From: Glandiceps talaboti
Lineage: Eukaryota; Hemichordata; Enteropneusta; Spengelidae
Assembly (NCBI RefSeq): GCF_964340395.1
Contig: NC_135570.1
Coordinates: 10,957,822 to 11,021,821 of the forward strand
Length of the DNA: 64,000 bases
Reading direction: 5' to 3'
Position 1 is the stretch's first letter, and every line of letters begins with the position of its first letter. The notes under the pieces were generated by a model. It was not told where the DNA came from. It did not search any database and worked only from the letters and a program-made list of their open reading frames with translations. The translations under genes and the position numbers were made by a program. Shown piece by piece: positions 10,836 to 24,164 of the stretch.

Positions 10836-11324
10836 ATGCTGTGTGAAGAAAACCAGTGGGCACATGACTTTTCCAAAAACCCATTCTCGTTGAAGAACAT
10901 ATGAAGATGTAAACGGCATGCAAAACGTAGCCATTGTAATGTCAGCCACAGCTAGGTTAAGAAGAAACTTGTTCATGTCCGACATGGTGCTAACTTGCTT
11001 TCCACAAGACAAAATGACAACGACTAACATATTTCCGAAGAGCGCTAAAAACGTTGTTATGGTATACACTGCAATAGCAATGGCTTCCACAAGGAACGAT
11101 AGTTTGGGAACTTCATCTAAATCACTCGTCGAGACAGAACAATTGATTTCGAAAGAATATGCATAATCACTCTTATCAGTTGTGTCCTGGTACAAAGACT
11201 CTAAAGACATCGACCCCGAATTTGGGTTGAGCAGTTCAAGAAGTTCAGGTGGACATACTGAACAAAAAATACATTGCTCGTACCAACTCGACGGAATCCG
11301 TATATAGCTGTCGTTTTCCGACAT
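10836..11324 (-). CDS. First coding exon of a peptide-type class A GPCR (partial gene)
   Basis: This is a G-protein-coupled receptor of the plasma membrane, seen only to the start of helix 3. The exon gives 163 residues. Residues 1-74 are an extracellular N-terminus with a possible N-glycosylation site (NCS at 61). TM1 runs about 76-105 with the conserved GN (98-99). TM2 runs about 118-142 (NLAVAD). ECL1 carries the WVFGK motif, and Cys155 is the helix-3 cysteine of the conserved disulphide. I start at the ATG at 11324-11322; the frame is open slightly further upstream from a TTG. The exon ends at CAGCAT/GTAAGT after FFTQH, phase 0, exactly where the receptor at 21073-30430 has its first intron, so the two are paralogues. 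Exons 2-4 are not found in the remaining 10.8 kb: the intron is very long, or the gene is broken. The ligand is unknown. Confidence 0.85.
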
Positions 11325-13841
11325 TCTCAAATAGGTTTAACGAAAGGCCAGTTGTTTGCTACAAGTGGTTGACAGCAATTAAGTTCTACTGCAATCAGAG
11401 AAGAAACCTCATATATCTTGATTGCAGTGTTCTACTCTCCACCACAACGACGGTGAATCTCTCTGTCTCTGGATCTGTGCATTCTGTATGTGTGCCTTCG
11501 TAGATTAAACGCCTTATGGATTTCACCAATTCACTATCATAAAATTAACATATTATTACTTCCTAACCAATATCGTTCTAAAGTGCCATTTTCAAAATTT
11601 CATTAGCTGGCCAGGATGATATATCCAAGCAATGAACAAGCGTGTATCCTGTCAAATGTATTGATCATAATTAGATGTTATTCCCCAATATTTTTCTTTA
11701 TTCAGTCAAGGAAAATACGAGAAACCTAAGGGGCATTTGTCACTTCACGTCGCACTGCAGTCTAGCTAATTTCATAATATCCGGCGCTGTGGAAGCTCTG
11801 TCGTCGTCAATGGTATTTAGTTATCCATACAGCCACGATACATAATTTTGACAAAGAAAATCGATCTTAACAGTTCACAAATGTATGGCAATTTCTGAGA
11901 TATATTTGTTGAAAGCAAAGTGATTGCAGACGATAGGTTTTTTTCCGTAGTTTATATTTGAAAGCACTTGGACGAAAATTGCATAGAAGCCTGTAACATA
12001 TTTTGATTAAAGAACGCCTAGTTTATAAAGCCTATCCACCTGTGGTGAATACCAGTTTTTACAATATGTGGTCAGAAACCCTATACGTTCAAAAAGAAGA
12101 AATTTGATATTTGATATTTTATGTGACTATCTTTTCGACAGTTTCTTTTTATAATATAACAGTAGTGTTTTCTGGCTAAATGAACTCATTACAGTTATAC
12201 CTGCACTGATGTAATTTATTAATAATCGTGGGAAAAAAACCATGATGACTTGTATTTCATATAACACCTGTCAGAATTTGACGAGTGTTATCGTGACGTA
12301 CAAAGTGCGAATACAATATATCTTGTTCGACCGCGTTCAATTTGAGTAGAAAGTAGTATGCTAATATTTCATTCCTGAAAAACATGTGACAATAGACGTT
12401 TCGATCTATTATGGGTTATCCTCAATGTAAGTGATATGTTTCATAGAATAAGAGGAACCAAACGGAGCCAAACAACCAGTATATAGAATAGATCGAAAAC
12501 GCGGTGTTATACTAGGTGGAGAATAATGTACTAAAAATATTGTTAAACTTGGCTTGTATACACAGTAAGGTTTACATTAACGTACTTGATTGACCAATGT
12601 GTCATGAAGATCCAAGTAACATATCCATTTTGATTTTAAAGGAAAGGTTAATATAAAGTATCATAACACGAATCTCATATGATCTCATCGCCATTTTAAA
12701 CTGAAAAAAGGGCAATTCAATCACAACAGGTTAGGTAGACAGGTGCGATTTAATCATATTTATGGAGCTCTGACAATGTACTTGTCAAGATTGTCAAATT
12801 GTCAAGAAATTCAAGATCTAACAGACTGAAATGTATTTGCAAGACTTGTTTTGTATGGATTGGTGCTACCAAAAAGGTTAACGTTATCAGATTGCGACAA
12901 TGTCTTGAATGTGGCTTGTCAAGGATGCATGAAGTAAAGTTCATATTATTAACACGTTTCAATTCAAGACACTTATAGTTATACCTTATACAGTTAGTCA
13001 GGAATTGAAACATTGGTGTTCAGTCATAAAGAACTTTTTATTCACCACACCACACCACATCACATCACATCACATCTCGTCATCTTTGTAACCTCATTTT
13101 ACCAAGTCAGTGGTCAGTCTCCGGTAGGTATTTACAGTTCCTGAGGATCTCATGATTATTATCATATGCATCATATAACTTGTATACCCCGCATTCCATC
13201 GTTTTCAATGGAGAAAATCGTGATAACCTAGCTGTTCCGTATATTACGGGTACTGACCGAAACAAACCCAGAACTATTTCCTATATTGGCTGAAATCAGC
13301 CTGAAACTATTTTGATAGAATAAAAAAACACAGTTTTGTTTACGCCAACTTTATTCCTGAGAAAGATATTTTTGTGGAAATTTCGTGTCCATTAATGAGC
13401 GACCCTAAATGCTCGTATTGTATCCATACACTGCATGACTAGACTTAGCAATCCAAGACTCTTGTGCGCCTTCAATTGGTATTAAAAATGCAACAGAAGC
13501 TTTAGGCGATTACTTATTATTCCGTTTATGGTCGCCACTGTTGAGGAGTTTCAATCTAACTCTGAGGTAACCCAATGAAACATGAATTGTGCCGAAAGCC
13601 TGCACCGATACCGATGATGAATCTCTCATGGAATGTATCATATTACACGCATCGTTCTACTCTGACTCCATACGTTCTGTAGACACCAAGTAGCTCAAAG
13701 AATTTCATTTACATTCACATTTGATAATTTTCCGCTTTGAAAATTAGTACATAAATCTAGTTATATTTTATTTTAATTATTACATGCGAAGTATATTTTC
13801 AATCTATTTTTCGACTTGTGTAATAGAACGCACGCCGAATT
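11325..13841. other. Non-coding stretch upstream of the first GPCR exon
   Basis: It should hold that gene's promoter and any 5' UTR exon, but no specific element can be pointed to. There is a short CACAC/CACAT run at about 13042-13076. Nothing else is recognised. Confidence 0.5.
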
Positions 13842-13930
13842 CTCGCAAACCAGAGCTGTTATTTTTTCCCCGCGACACTGCGTCTTGGACGGTGCCGTAA
13901 AAGAGGGTGTGGTTTACGAGGATGTCGTGC
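13842..13930 (+). repeat. Dispersed short element, copy 1
   Basis: Shares CAAACCAGAGCTGTT, CGCGACACTGCG, GCCGTAAAAGAGG and TGTGGTTTACGA, in order, with 28199-28312. The GTAAACCA / TGGTTTAC ends look like short terminal inverted repeats, suggesting a MITE of about 100 bp. Confidence 0.6.
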
Positions 13931-14769
13931 TGTATCTTGGGTCGTAATAAGTGTTGAAGGTATGATTATACGTAGTCTGGATGGCAACTGTGAGTGAAGG
14001 TATAAATCGTAACGATACTGTATAGGAAGTAGACTAGAGTATACATATCATTTGATATTATTCATTTCAGTTTGTTTATTATCAAAATATTAAACACGTC
14101 CATTTCATTGGGATTCGAACATTTAATTAATATGATTTTTATAAAAAAAAAAACCATCTATGTTGATGAGTGAGGAGCTTATTCACAAGCTTCCGTACAA
14201 GAAGAGTACCATCATACGATGATGTATTCCGATGTATCAGACGAGTTCTCACCGCTCTACGTAATTCAAGCTGTGCTAGCTACGAGGTTTTTCTATCTAA
14301 ATTTTATTTTTTTACATTACTTATCAATAGGTGTATCGTCTCATCTGATCCCCGCTTCGGGGGTCGAAGGCAATGACTTCAAGAACATACATTTCGTGTT
14401 TGGTCTATGCTTCAACAAATTCGACGAAGCGTATCAAGTGGTAGTTGAGATAAGTCCCCTGGAGGGCAGATTTATTGGGTATGTTGTGGAGAAGAGAAAT
14501 AACAGACACCAAATACCTAAGTATTTGTATGGTGATGCCGATGTACCCAACCAATCAACACATACCTTTTACTCAGATTCAGGACAAGTTTCAATTGATC
14601 GACAGCTCTAATATGCTCAATTGCTAACAGGCAAACAAGTCGTTGATTGCCTACTGACCAGAGTATCTCTTTATTGTGACATCAATCTGGAAAGACACCT
14701 GTGACTAAAGGGGTACAGTCTGTAACGTTAAGGACTCTCGTGGTTACCTTTTTGAAATATATCTCTCAC
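13931..14769. other. Mostly non-coding; one doubtful open frame
   Basis: A plus-strand frame at about 14329-14611 follows a possible acceptor (ATCAATAG/GTGT) and could code about 94 residues (includes FKNIHFVFGLCFNKFDEAYQ). No family is recognised and no partner exon is found. It could be a stray exon or chance. Confidence 0.3.
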
Positions 14770-15165
14770 GAGTGAGTGAGTGAGTGGGTGGGTGGGTGGG
14801 TGAGTGAGTCCATGGGTGGGTGGGTGAGTGAGTGAGTGAGTGAGTGAGTGAGTGAGTGAGTGAGTGAGTGAGTGAGTGAGTGAGTGAGTGAGTGAGTGAG
14901 TGAGTGGGTGGGTGGGTGGGTGGGTGGGTGGGTGAGTGAGTGAGTGGGTGGGTGGGTGGGTGAGTGAGTCCATGGGTGGGTGGGTGAGTGAGTGAGTGAG
15001 TGAGTGAGTGAGTGAGTGAGTGAGTGAGTGAGTGAGTGAGTGAGTGAGTGAGTGAGTGAGTGAGTGGATGGGTGGATGAGTCCATGGGTGAGTGAGTAGT
15101 GAGTGAGTGAGTGAGTGAGTGAGTGAGTGAGTGAGTGTGAGTGAGTTGTTGTTGTTGTTGTTCCT
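14770..15165. repeat. (GTGA)n / (GGTG)n array with duplicated blocks
   Basis: A GTGA array carrying GTGG sub-runs. The block GTGAGTCCATGGGTGGGTGG occurs twice (14803 and 14963 regions), so a segment of about 160 bp was duplicated inside the array. It ends in (GTT)n at about 15147-15161. His/Thr/Ser-rich frames are repeat translation. Confidence 0.95.
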
Positions 15166-15404
15166 TTATTCCTCCTCAAAAAAGAGAAGAGTTACACAAC
15201 AATAAAGCAAAAAACTATCAAATCAGATCAAAGAGGAAAAGTATAAATAATTACAGAAAACTAATTGCAATATTCATGTTTCAAATAAACACTGTTATCT
15301 TCACATATTCATTACTCTGTAATATGTAAAGATAACGTAGTGTAAAATCTGAACACGGTCGTCAGGAACTAGACTAGTTTAGGTGGGTAAGTGAGTTAAT
15401 ACAT

Positions 15405-15486
15405 AAATACATACATACATACATACATACATACATACATACATACATACATACATACATACATACATACATACATACATACATAC
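15405..15486. repeat. (CATA)n microsatellite
   Basis: A CATA tetranucleotide run with few interruptions. Confidence 0.95.
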
Positions 15487-16285
15487 GAACATATACATTT
15501 TACATAAGAACAATTTGTGTACATCGAGCAATTCGAACAAAACCATAGTTACTTGCCAAGGCACTAATACATTAGCCTTATTTATTTCACAGTTTGTTGC
15601 AATGTACACTTGAATGTACCCGACACATAACAGTATTTATGGAATAAGTCAAGTTCTATCACAGTTACAGCAACTACTTTACTATGGAGAAAGACCCCCT
15701 AGGACAGGTTATATTATCTGACGATCTCCAATTTCCGTCCATATACCCCGGTACTACCGAAAGCTTCCTTTATACTGCGGTTCATGTTTCAGTCAGTCTA
15801 CGATGTGGTTAACAACGTATCTTCCCAAATGTCTCATCAGTAGAGACACGTTAGAGACACAGTGGTATGTTTATCCCATAGACACCATGTCATCTCGAAT
15901 GTTCAAGATAATAACAAGTACTTATGATGCTCATATCTGCTATCAGGCTTTCTACAGTGGATAGGACGTCGAGTAACTACTATCAAATATACAGCCATAT
16001 AGTTGAAACGTGTATGTATCATGCACATAAAATGTAAGAATTTGAGGGAGTGTGTCTTCTAGGAAGACTTGTCAAGCTGGCTTTATACATTTTTGCGACG
16101 TAATTTATTGTGTAGATAAAAACACACTATGTATTATAGGTACTATTTATCATCACGTGATATTTGCATATCTCAAATCTGTCATTTAGGAGTAACAGAT
16201 CATGTAATAAATAATAACGTCTCAAAATATAGTAATTACAAAATAAAAATACATTTTACTAGTCAAGATAAATATGATTATCAAT
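15487..16285. other. Non-coding stretch, nothing recognised
   Basis: No exon, repeat or RNA signal could be supported. Confidence 0.5.
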
Positions 16286-16345
16286 AGCTAACGGGAAAGG
16301 GGGAATGGAAATAGTTGTATTACAACTAACCTAGTCTAACCCCTA
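16286..16345. repeat. Dispersed short repeat, copy 1
   Basis: GGGAAAGGG...ATAGTTGTATTACAACTAACCTAGTC... matches 32762-32820 with small differences. Each copy contains an internal TAGTTGT / ACAACTA-type inverted pair. Confidence 0.55.
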
Positions 16346-16942
16346 TAAATACATTTGACAATTGACAATAACTATTATCTGGACATGTCCAATATAATAT
16401 AATGAATCTGGAATCTCAAAACTTACAAATACATACAATGCACACAGCAGGAAAAATAAATAAGTAAATACGTCCAATATAAACTACAAACTTAACCAAC
16501 TGTAGATATTTTTAAATCTCGTTTGAACTCTGACCTGCAGTGGATGTTCCTTGATATTCAGTGCTATTCTATTCCATATTTTCGAACTTGCGTAATTTAT
16601 GGTAATTTATGTGTTTGGCTCTTGGAATACGTAAACATTAATTATAATTATTCCGTGTACTTTGCCTTGTTGAGTAGGAATGACTGATTTTAGTAAAATA
16701 ATTGTGAAAAATCTTTGGACAAAGATCACTAACTGTAGCTTATGTTGCTGATACACGATGACGTAATTTATTATACCTTTTACTAAAATGTAAAGGAAAT
16801 CGCAATTTTCTGTTATCAAGTGTTCTGACCAATGCGATTGCAGTTGTTACAATTCGGGTGCGCCCTCTCTGCAACAGTTTCACTGTATTGTGTTCAATCT
16901 GCGTCAGTGTGACGTCACTTCGGTCTTTCGGTCGAGTGACGC

Positions 16943-17076
16943 GCGCGTGTGTGTGTGTGTGTGTGTGTGTGTCTGTCTGTCTATTTGTCTGTCTGCATGT
17001 ATGTCAGCATATGTGTGTCTATCTGTCAGTGTGTGTCTGGCTGTGCCTGTGTCTGTGGCCGTGGCTGGGGGGGGGG
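16943..17076. repeat. (TG)n, (CTGT)n and a G-run
   Basis: TG run at 16943-16971, interrupted CTGT-type repeats to about 17065, then a run of nine or more G. Confidence 0.9.
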
Positions 17077-20000
17077 GGCAGACGACAGCAAGCAGTTGAG
17101 CCATATACTGTCAGTGCTTTCTATTTTCATCTTTTTAATATCAGGATCAAACAGACTAAATACTAGCCAAGTATTTCCACTACTAACACAGTAAATAATT
17201 ACAAACGAAGCTTATATGTTATCCAAACAATTTCAGAAAGGTTATGTTTACATTATTTTAACTTTTCATATTAATCAAAGACTGCATATGCTTTGCGATT
17301 TATCTTCCTACGTATACCCGAAAATAGCATAATATTAATGGGCCAAAATGTTTACTTTCCCCAACAATACTGACAGATAGCATTTGGCTTTTAAAAAAAA
17401 GACCGGACTGAAGTGGAAAAAAAACACTTACTAGTGGGGGCGGCTTTAAACACATATCACTTTCTCTGACAGCAGAGTTTTAAGTGTTACTATATCACTA
17501 TAGAGACGAACTTCGAAATTTGTGAAACATATAATACACAACTTTACTACTTTTGAGTCTCATACAGATGTATTAGATACAATCTAAAATATTTGAAAAA
17601 TCGTTTATGGCACCAGGGTTCTCAGGAATTACTGTGTTGAGCTATATGGCATGAAGGTATTGAAAAGTCAGTTCATTTCAGTTGCAGTGGCATTTAGTAC
17701 TACAGGATCCATGGTTTAATTATTTAAATAGAGCACTTCCCAATCCAGCTGTGTGATATCATACAAACAAAACACTAATAATTTGAGCACAGATTGCCTT
17801 TTTTGTTTCAAATTACCATACTTCAAAATTATGTATTATCACTAAAAATAAGTGACAAGCATTGAAGTAGAAATCGTTGTGGGCAGAATTACTCGGCGAT
17901 ATCACACCTATGTTGCCACTTATGATAGGCATTGTACCGTAAACTGTTCAAACACTTTTGGAAAATTCTTATAGGAAGCCATATTCCAGCCCAGACCTTT
18001 ACAATGAGATGAACTATACCTTTGACAGTAAGACAAAAAGAAATTCAAGCTGTTGCTTAGCAACGAATCCATCTCGAAACCCCGCAATTCCGTTAAAAGG
18101 CTACAGGCTTCGAGAGAATCACTTCATACACTAGTTGAGTTAAATATCGTGCGCTTTATCCGATATAAACAGTACGACTTGTATTCATGTTCAATGTACT
18201 TCAGTTTATGGCTGGTATGTTTATTGTCTTGTGATGAATCTATAATTTCCACTTTAGCAGGTAAAAGTATTTCTGACAATGTGTCTATTTCAAGTGTAGT
18301 GACTGGCGTCTAGACTGTTATGGCTAGACACGCTATGTACATGTATATTGTTGTGATGTAGATTGCCTGGATTCTCCACCACATCAAATAGTGAAGTATA
18401 GTCAAATGTCTTGAAGCACCTTGTAGACCGAATATTGAGCATAACAATGTGACATTATTTCAGTAGATAGAACTGAAAACACGACAGTTTCATGCAAGAT
18501 TTTGAAGCTTTACGAAATATTGCAATTCATATTTCGGCGAATATCCTAATCTATTGCGTGTTTATTTTCAGGAATGGAGCACTACGTGTTTTGTGTCTAG
18601 TGTACGATATATGGATAATGCTGAGTATTACCTCAGGGATTGAAAACCTTCCATTTTATTTCATTTCCTCGCTGTTAATCTAGATTTAATCCGTTCTCTT
18701 ACATTTCATCAATCTACATTTCCTGTTGGGATTGTTGTTTTTATGGACAATTTTACTAGATTATCAAATAACCTTCGGATAATTTTAATTCAACCAAACT
18801 GTCAAGCCAGTGTCCGTTGTTCTATTATTGTTAGCGAGATGATTGCTTACATTTAGACTGTACACATATATATAAATGTCGAGGGTGACGAAAAAGACCT
18901 GTCAAATTGAGAGATTTTGTTACCTTGCAATATGTGTTGTGAAGACTTGACGGTTGCTTACGTAATTATATCAAATGTTTCACTTATAAGCTTATTTGTC
19001 AGTATACTATATGACGTATTAAATTCTGCAAGAGATGTCGTTCCTAAAATCCAACTTTTAAAGGGGCATAAAAAAAGACTTTGACGCAATCTACTACGTA
19101 GAATAGACCATAGATTCTTATCTAAACTCTCTGTGAAGGGTAACTGTAGCTTTATGTCTGGTCACCATACTATTTTCATCCCACAAAGTGAAACTCCCTT
19201 ACTTCGCCAGTAGAAAGTGTCATTTATGGGCGTGCGGGTGGCACGCGCCGTGATTGACCTTTGACCTTATTATGATGTCACAGTATAGCTCGTCTCTTAT
19301 TTTGTGCTACTTTGGCAAGTTACATCGCAATCGTACAAACATCTAAGTAGAATAATGAAGACTTTAACATGTCACACGCATTCATTGCATAGAGTGAAAG
19401 ATTGCATATAGAGTGAACCATATCAACTTTGATATGGTTGAAAGATTTCAATTCTGACATAACACTCTTTCAACTAATTCTTCTTGAATTTTACTAGGAA
19501 CTGTAAACCAAGCTATAGCTCACTTCCGGTTACTGGACAAGAATGTTTAGTACATCATCTCTATGATCACATGCACTTCTTTAGTTCATCTTTGGCAGAA
19601 TGCGGACAATGTTTCATCAAACATATTTAATGCAACTTATTTCTACGCCATCCTTTAGTTTATATAATTCATTCATTTTCACATCTTCAAACAATTGCAA
19701 TGTAGATTATTAGTAACCTCGATTAAAAAGTCAAATGAACATTTTTCGATTGAACGATACGTCAGCATCGTTTTTATAGGCCGACATTTGATGTGGTGAT
19801 ATTTTAGAGTATATACCCTTTATACATAAATAAAAGTCATTGACTGTGAAACACCGCAAAATTTCAACTATTTTCATTTATGTTACACATTTCTAACATA
19901 AGGGAACATATCATACATGGAAACTTCATATTAATGAATTTCTGTACTGCCACCCACAGACACAGAGGATAGTCTGGTATTGTAAGTTGACATCGGTAAA

Positions 20001-20635
20001 GATTCGGTTGTGTAGTCATTTTGTTTACTGACGTATCCTACAACCATATCAATGATGCATTTTTTTCACCTGTTGACTACGCTTGTAATACCCTGAGTGC
20101 TAAAGCAGTTTCTTCTATGGTGTCACAAATTGCATGGTCTAGGTGGGACCGGAAATATCCCGGCCGAAAACTCTCGAAGTAAATCCGACAAGAACCGACT
20201 GAAAAAAAATATTTTTTAAAAGTGTTTGCAGACGCTTTTTGAGTTTTAAAACCAGAATACATTTCACTAACATGTCCTCTAGCAAAATAGCAATAGTAAT
20301 TGTGAGTATTTGGAATCACTGGTAACGTTGTCTAAAAATAAAGTTACAGTACTTTGATCATTTGAGACAAAGATATCAAGTAAATACAATATTTACTGTC
20401 CCACAGAATTCATCGGTGAAACGATCGGGTTGTCTCCTAATAAATAAATCGGGGATGGGGGTGGGGGGAGTGTTGCACGGTGACAGTCGTTGACGTTTTT
20501 CTCCGATATAGGCATATAACTATGTGCGCAGTTGCTGTATGCATGGATGTATTAGGAGAGACCATGCATACTCTATGCGGCCACTAATAGAGTACTGGGA
20601 AAGTGTTTTTGTAACGTACGTTGGAATAATTACCA
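17077..20635. other. Long non-coding stretch between the receptor genes
   Basis: Intergenic region with short, unconvincing open frames (18053-18313, 18492-18683, 20077-20319). No family motif, paired splice sites or RNA gene is recognised. Confidence 0.5.
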
Positions 20636-20840
20636 TAATTACAAAATATTGTACATACAATAACAAACATTTTAAAACATTTTTTTTTAATTTTTGGCAA
20701 TTTATTGAGTTACAAACATGGACATGAGTTATATTGTTTCATATATCTTTTTCAAGTAAGAAAACATATTGATGTTGTTTTATGAATAAAAAATCCCATA
20801 TAAATACCCACTTGTCATCCATATATGGAGTGTTATCACA
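20636..20840. repeat. Half copy of the TTATTGTACGTACAATAA fold-back family
   Basis: From the palindromic centre (ATTGTACATACAAT) rightward it matches the right half of the element at 33778-34130: CAATTTATTGAGTTACAAAC, then CATGGAC, TTTTTCAAGTA and ATAAATACCC...CATCCATAT in order. The left half is missing. Confidence 0.75.
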
Positions 20841-21072
20841 TGGTTATTATGTTCGTAATTTCTGGTGCGTATGACTTTGTCAGTAATATTGATATTGTGG
20901 CAGGTGGCGCATAGAGACTTCCATCCATTCTATATATCTGTGACACTTTCTCTCCTGGTGATATTTAACAGCGTATGTTTTCATAAATTTGTCAAAATCT
21001 AAAATGGATTATTATTAATACGTCTTCGCAAACATCTCAATTAACCCTACCTGCAACACTTGATACAATCGG

Positions 21073-21354
21073 TTAGTCTAGTTCAAACTTAATTTCAAGA
21101 CTGCCATCACAATCATGCGATGACGTCGTCGTTTTAGATGTGATGGTATTGCGTTGCAGATGCTCAGGATTTCTGGTACCAAAACTGAGAGGATTTCGCA
21201 TTGCATTCAGTACAGTGCTTGATGTCGACATAGAATGTTTTCTAGGATAAGACAGAATAGAAAGTTCAACAGCATTGCATTCTGATTTTCTTGTCATTCT
21301 TCTCATGAGTAGTCGAAGAATTCGACATCGACTGAACAATCGATATAAGTCATC
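21073..21354 (-). CDS. Peptide-type GPCR, coding exon 4 (helix 8 and cytoplasmic tail)
   Basis: Starts after the acceptor TTCTAG and reads DDLYRLFSRCRILRLLMRRM, directly continuing LLNDGFR from exon 3 into a normal helix-8 (basic/aromatic) segment. It then gives a Ser/Thr-rich tail, a plausible region for receptor kinase and arrestin control, and ends at a stop at 21075-21073. Residues 354-446 of the 446-residue receptor. Confidence 0.9.
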   Translation of the reverse strand, partial: DDLYRLFSRCRILRLLMRRMTRKSECNAVELSILSYPRKHSMSTSSTVLNAMRNPLSFGTRNPEHLQRNTITSKTTTSSHDCDGSLEIKFELD

Positions 21355-21495
21355 CTAGAAGGAAGGAAAAGGCAAATGTTTAAGGTTTAAATATATGAAC
21401 GTTTTCATGACATCATCAAGTTGTATAACCAGAAATTATTTCAGAACTGCACAAGAGAGTACGAAATATATGTCTCCCAAAATCATGCGCCATCC

Positions 21496-21497
21496 CC

Positions 21498-21567
<70 letters not shown>

Positions 21568-21622
21568 TTATTATTATTATTACTATTATTATTATTATAA
21601 CTATTATTATTATCATCATCAA
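21496..21622. repeat. (CAA)n followed by (TTA)n
   Basis: Trinucleotide runs in GPCR intron 3. Poly-Gln, poly-Tyr and poly-Leu frames are repeat translation. Confidence 0.95.
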
Positions 21623-21972
21623 CAACTCAGTTTATATATATAATTACTCTACAGTCATTAATTAATTAATCTATTCATTAATTGCATGACCGCAACATTA
21701 TTTCACTATTATTATATATGGTTTTCAATTAAGGTTACCCGACACAGCACTTCCAATACCAGAAACAGTTGGTGTTATCTAAGACAAGGCCCACACTAGT
21801 GAGGTGTTATTCATAACAACGTCTTCACTAAATAAACCATGTCTTTGAGTGTTACATTGTAACACTCCATCTGTATTAAATACAATTATCATTCATATAT
21901 GTTACCCATTTTTTCAGTGATGCTTCCACTAAGCGCCATAGTCAAAAGAACATGATTGATGACAGATTCAAT

Positions 21973-24164
21973 GATAGTGCCAGAGGAGGCTGGAAGGGGT
22001 CTCACGTGACACCCATGTGACCGTTTCGCGATAGAGCATACGCTGATGACCTCGGTGAGTACCTCATTCTTTTATCCGTTTTATTCCCATTTGCGTCATT
22101 AGTCTTTCGTTCAGACGATCACTATTTTTTAAAATGACCATTACAAGTGTCATGCAACATGGAAATCGTGTTTTCAGTATGTTTAGTGTATCTAAAACGA
22201 ACACAAACTTTGGTACTCGACAAGTCAATGTTATCGATATCTACATTTCCGAGGTTTTCACCTCGGTCGTTTTAACACAAAATCATGTTTCTATGTATGC
22301 TTTTGTCACTTTTCTATTAATTACCGTCATGAATTTCATGGTTCTGCAGGGATCTTCCCAATACCCCAATTTATAATGTGCGTAAATTGTCACTACTTTT
22401 TGTTGAATTTCGATGTTTTCAAGATGGCGACCAATTGTGCGTGCATATAACACGCAAAGTGGCTTGGCCATGACGGCTGTCCTACACTTGCTGGCCGGAC
22501 GTGTTTATTGACACTCTCGTGTCGTGCATTGATCGTTACACGTAACACTAATCCAATTGTCAGCATTTCCTCTTGTATCCTTAAAATTTTGTCCTTTTCA
22601 CTCTTATCAAGACATTTTTCTGTTTATTTTCAGATTCGTCGCTATCGTTAGTCGATTTGCTGTGCCAAATCTGGACTTTCTTCTGTTCTTCATGTTACAT
22701 TTTGTCTCGTATTAAACCATCTCTGTGTTGCCTTCTATAAATGTGTCTTGCTTGTGAGAAAAAGACCTGAATGTAATTTAACGTAAACCCCTTTCCTATG
22801 ATAGCTAAAGAAATAATTTAGCTTACATCTTACAAACTAATTGTTAAAAAAATTGATGTACAACAACGTCATGTATTACAAATTTGTATGATAAACAATT
22901 GAGACCTCCAAGGCCTATTTTATGTCAAAGCTTTAATATGTTCAGAAAGCACTCGTATTACGGATCCACATAGTGAATATTTTCCTCTTCACATGGCTTT
23001 CATGCCAGTCACTCAAAATATCAAATCTCGCCATTCCAGCTCAAAATTACATACTAGTATATTACATCTACCTTGCTAGTTATATAATATTTCGCAATGC
23101 TTATATGATCAAAAATACTCATCATACGTTACCACAATTTGCGTAGCCTGAGCACATTTTGCTACATGTATGTTGCCAGACGAGCAAAACCATGTCGGAT
23201 TAAAATATGCGAAACTGAGAGACTCGCCCAATGTGTGGCAATATAACATTATAATACAAAGGCCGAAGTCTTGTTGTAGTTTTATTTATTTATTTATTTA
23301 TTTTTTTTTTTGAGCAAATGTTTGTATTTTGGAAGGTAGACATCTAACGTTTTAGTCAGCTAGACTGAATAAAGTTGAGGAGCTGTACTTGGGACACTGC
23401 ACTCAAAAATACGACCTGCTTACCCAAGTTGCCTTCATTCTGGTGTCACTATTACACACGATTGCAGGGTGGTATCGAATTTGCAAGTTACATGTTACTT
23501 GAAAATATCTCAAACATGTGCGAAATCATATACCCTTTCGTGTAGGGTCAATGATGAAATTGGGTGTGCACGGTGATTTAAATTACAGTAGTAGTTGTAC
23601 TATAGTAGTTGAGCAAGTTGTGAGAAACTCGCCTGTTTGCATTGTCACGTCACATCACTTGTCAATGGAGGTCACCTTCGATTCCGGGGCGGATCACCCA
23701 CTTTCTACCGCAAATCTTGAGTAGACCTTGTCTATTTCTAACTATAGCCATTTAAAAGTACACAAGAATCCATCTCTTTTGCAAAATTTTGTAAATTTTG
23801 GGCGAAAATACAAACGGGCGAAAAACCGGACCGAAATTTACGACCTCGGCGGGGTCAAGTATTCTTCACGAAAAATCACAGTATTCCTATCAATAATTCC
23901 AAAATCGATTCTACTAGCACGGAGGGAGAAATATCAGTCGAAATGTTCGCTTTTATAGTATCCAATATGATGAATTATTGTGAAAGTTACGGCGAGTTGA
24001 TGCCCCAAACTACGCGTATAGTACGGCTGGTGACCACTGAGCCAGCCACCATTGTAAACGTACGTTCACAAGTGTACACAATGGAGGCTCACTGCGTAAT
24101 GAGCTTTCGCAGTTATTTTTACCCATCATGCTCTGCACCCCTTCCAGCCTCCTCTGGATAGTGC
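21973..24164. mobile_element. hAT-type non-autonomous DNA transposon with 8-bp target duplication
   Basis: The element is 21981-24156 (2176 bp). Its ends are a perfect 20-bp terminal inverted repeat beginning CAGAGGAGGCTGGAAGGGGT. It is flanked by identical 8-bp copies of GATAGTGC (21973-21980 and 24157-24164). An 8-bp target duplication and a CAG-start terminus are hAT-superfamily hallmarks. The internal open frames (22134-22376, 23518-23724, 23728-23958, 23943-24161) show no transposase or dimerisation motifs, so it depends on a transposase from elsewhere. It sits in GPCR intron 3, inside the first unit of a tandem repeat of about 67 bp in the host DNA (second unit near 24190-24260). Confidence 0.88.

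Noticed and set aside
10918-11166. Plus-strand open frame opposite the first GPCR exon
   Set aside because: Antisense shadow of the receptor coding sequence.
14219-14611. 130-residue open frame as a gene
   Set aside because: The first half is low-quality hydrophobic sequence and no family or partner exon is recognised; kept only as a doubtful note.
22045-22060. CTGATGA as another hammerhead core (also at 44033 and 41816)
   Set aside because: No GAAAC with a suitable stem II follows within range.
22134-22376. Open frame as a hAT transposase fragment
   Set aside because: No transposase, zinc-finger or dimerisation motif can be seen in it or in the other frames within the element.
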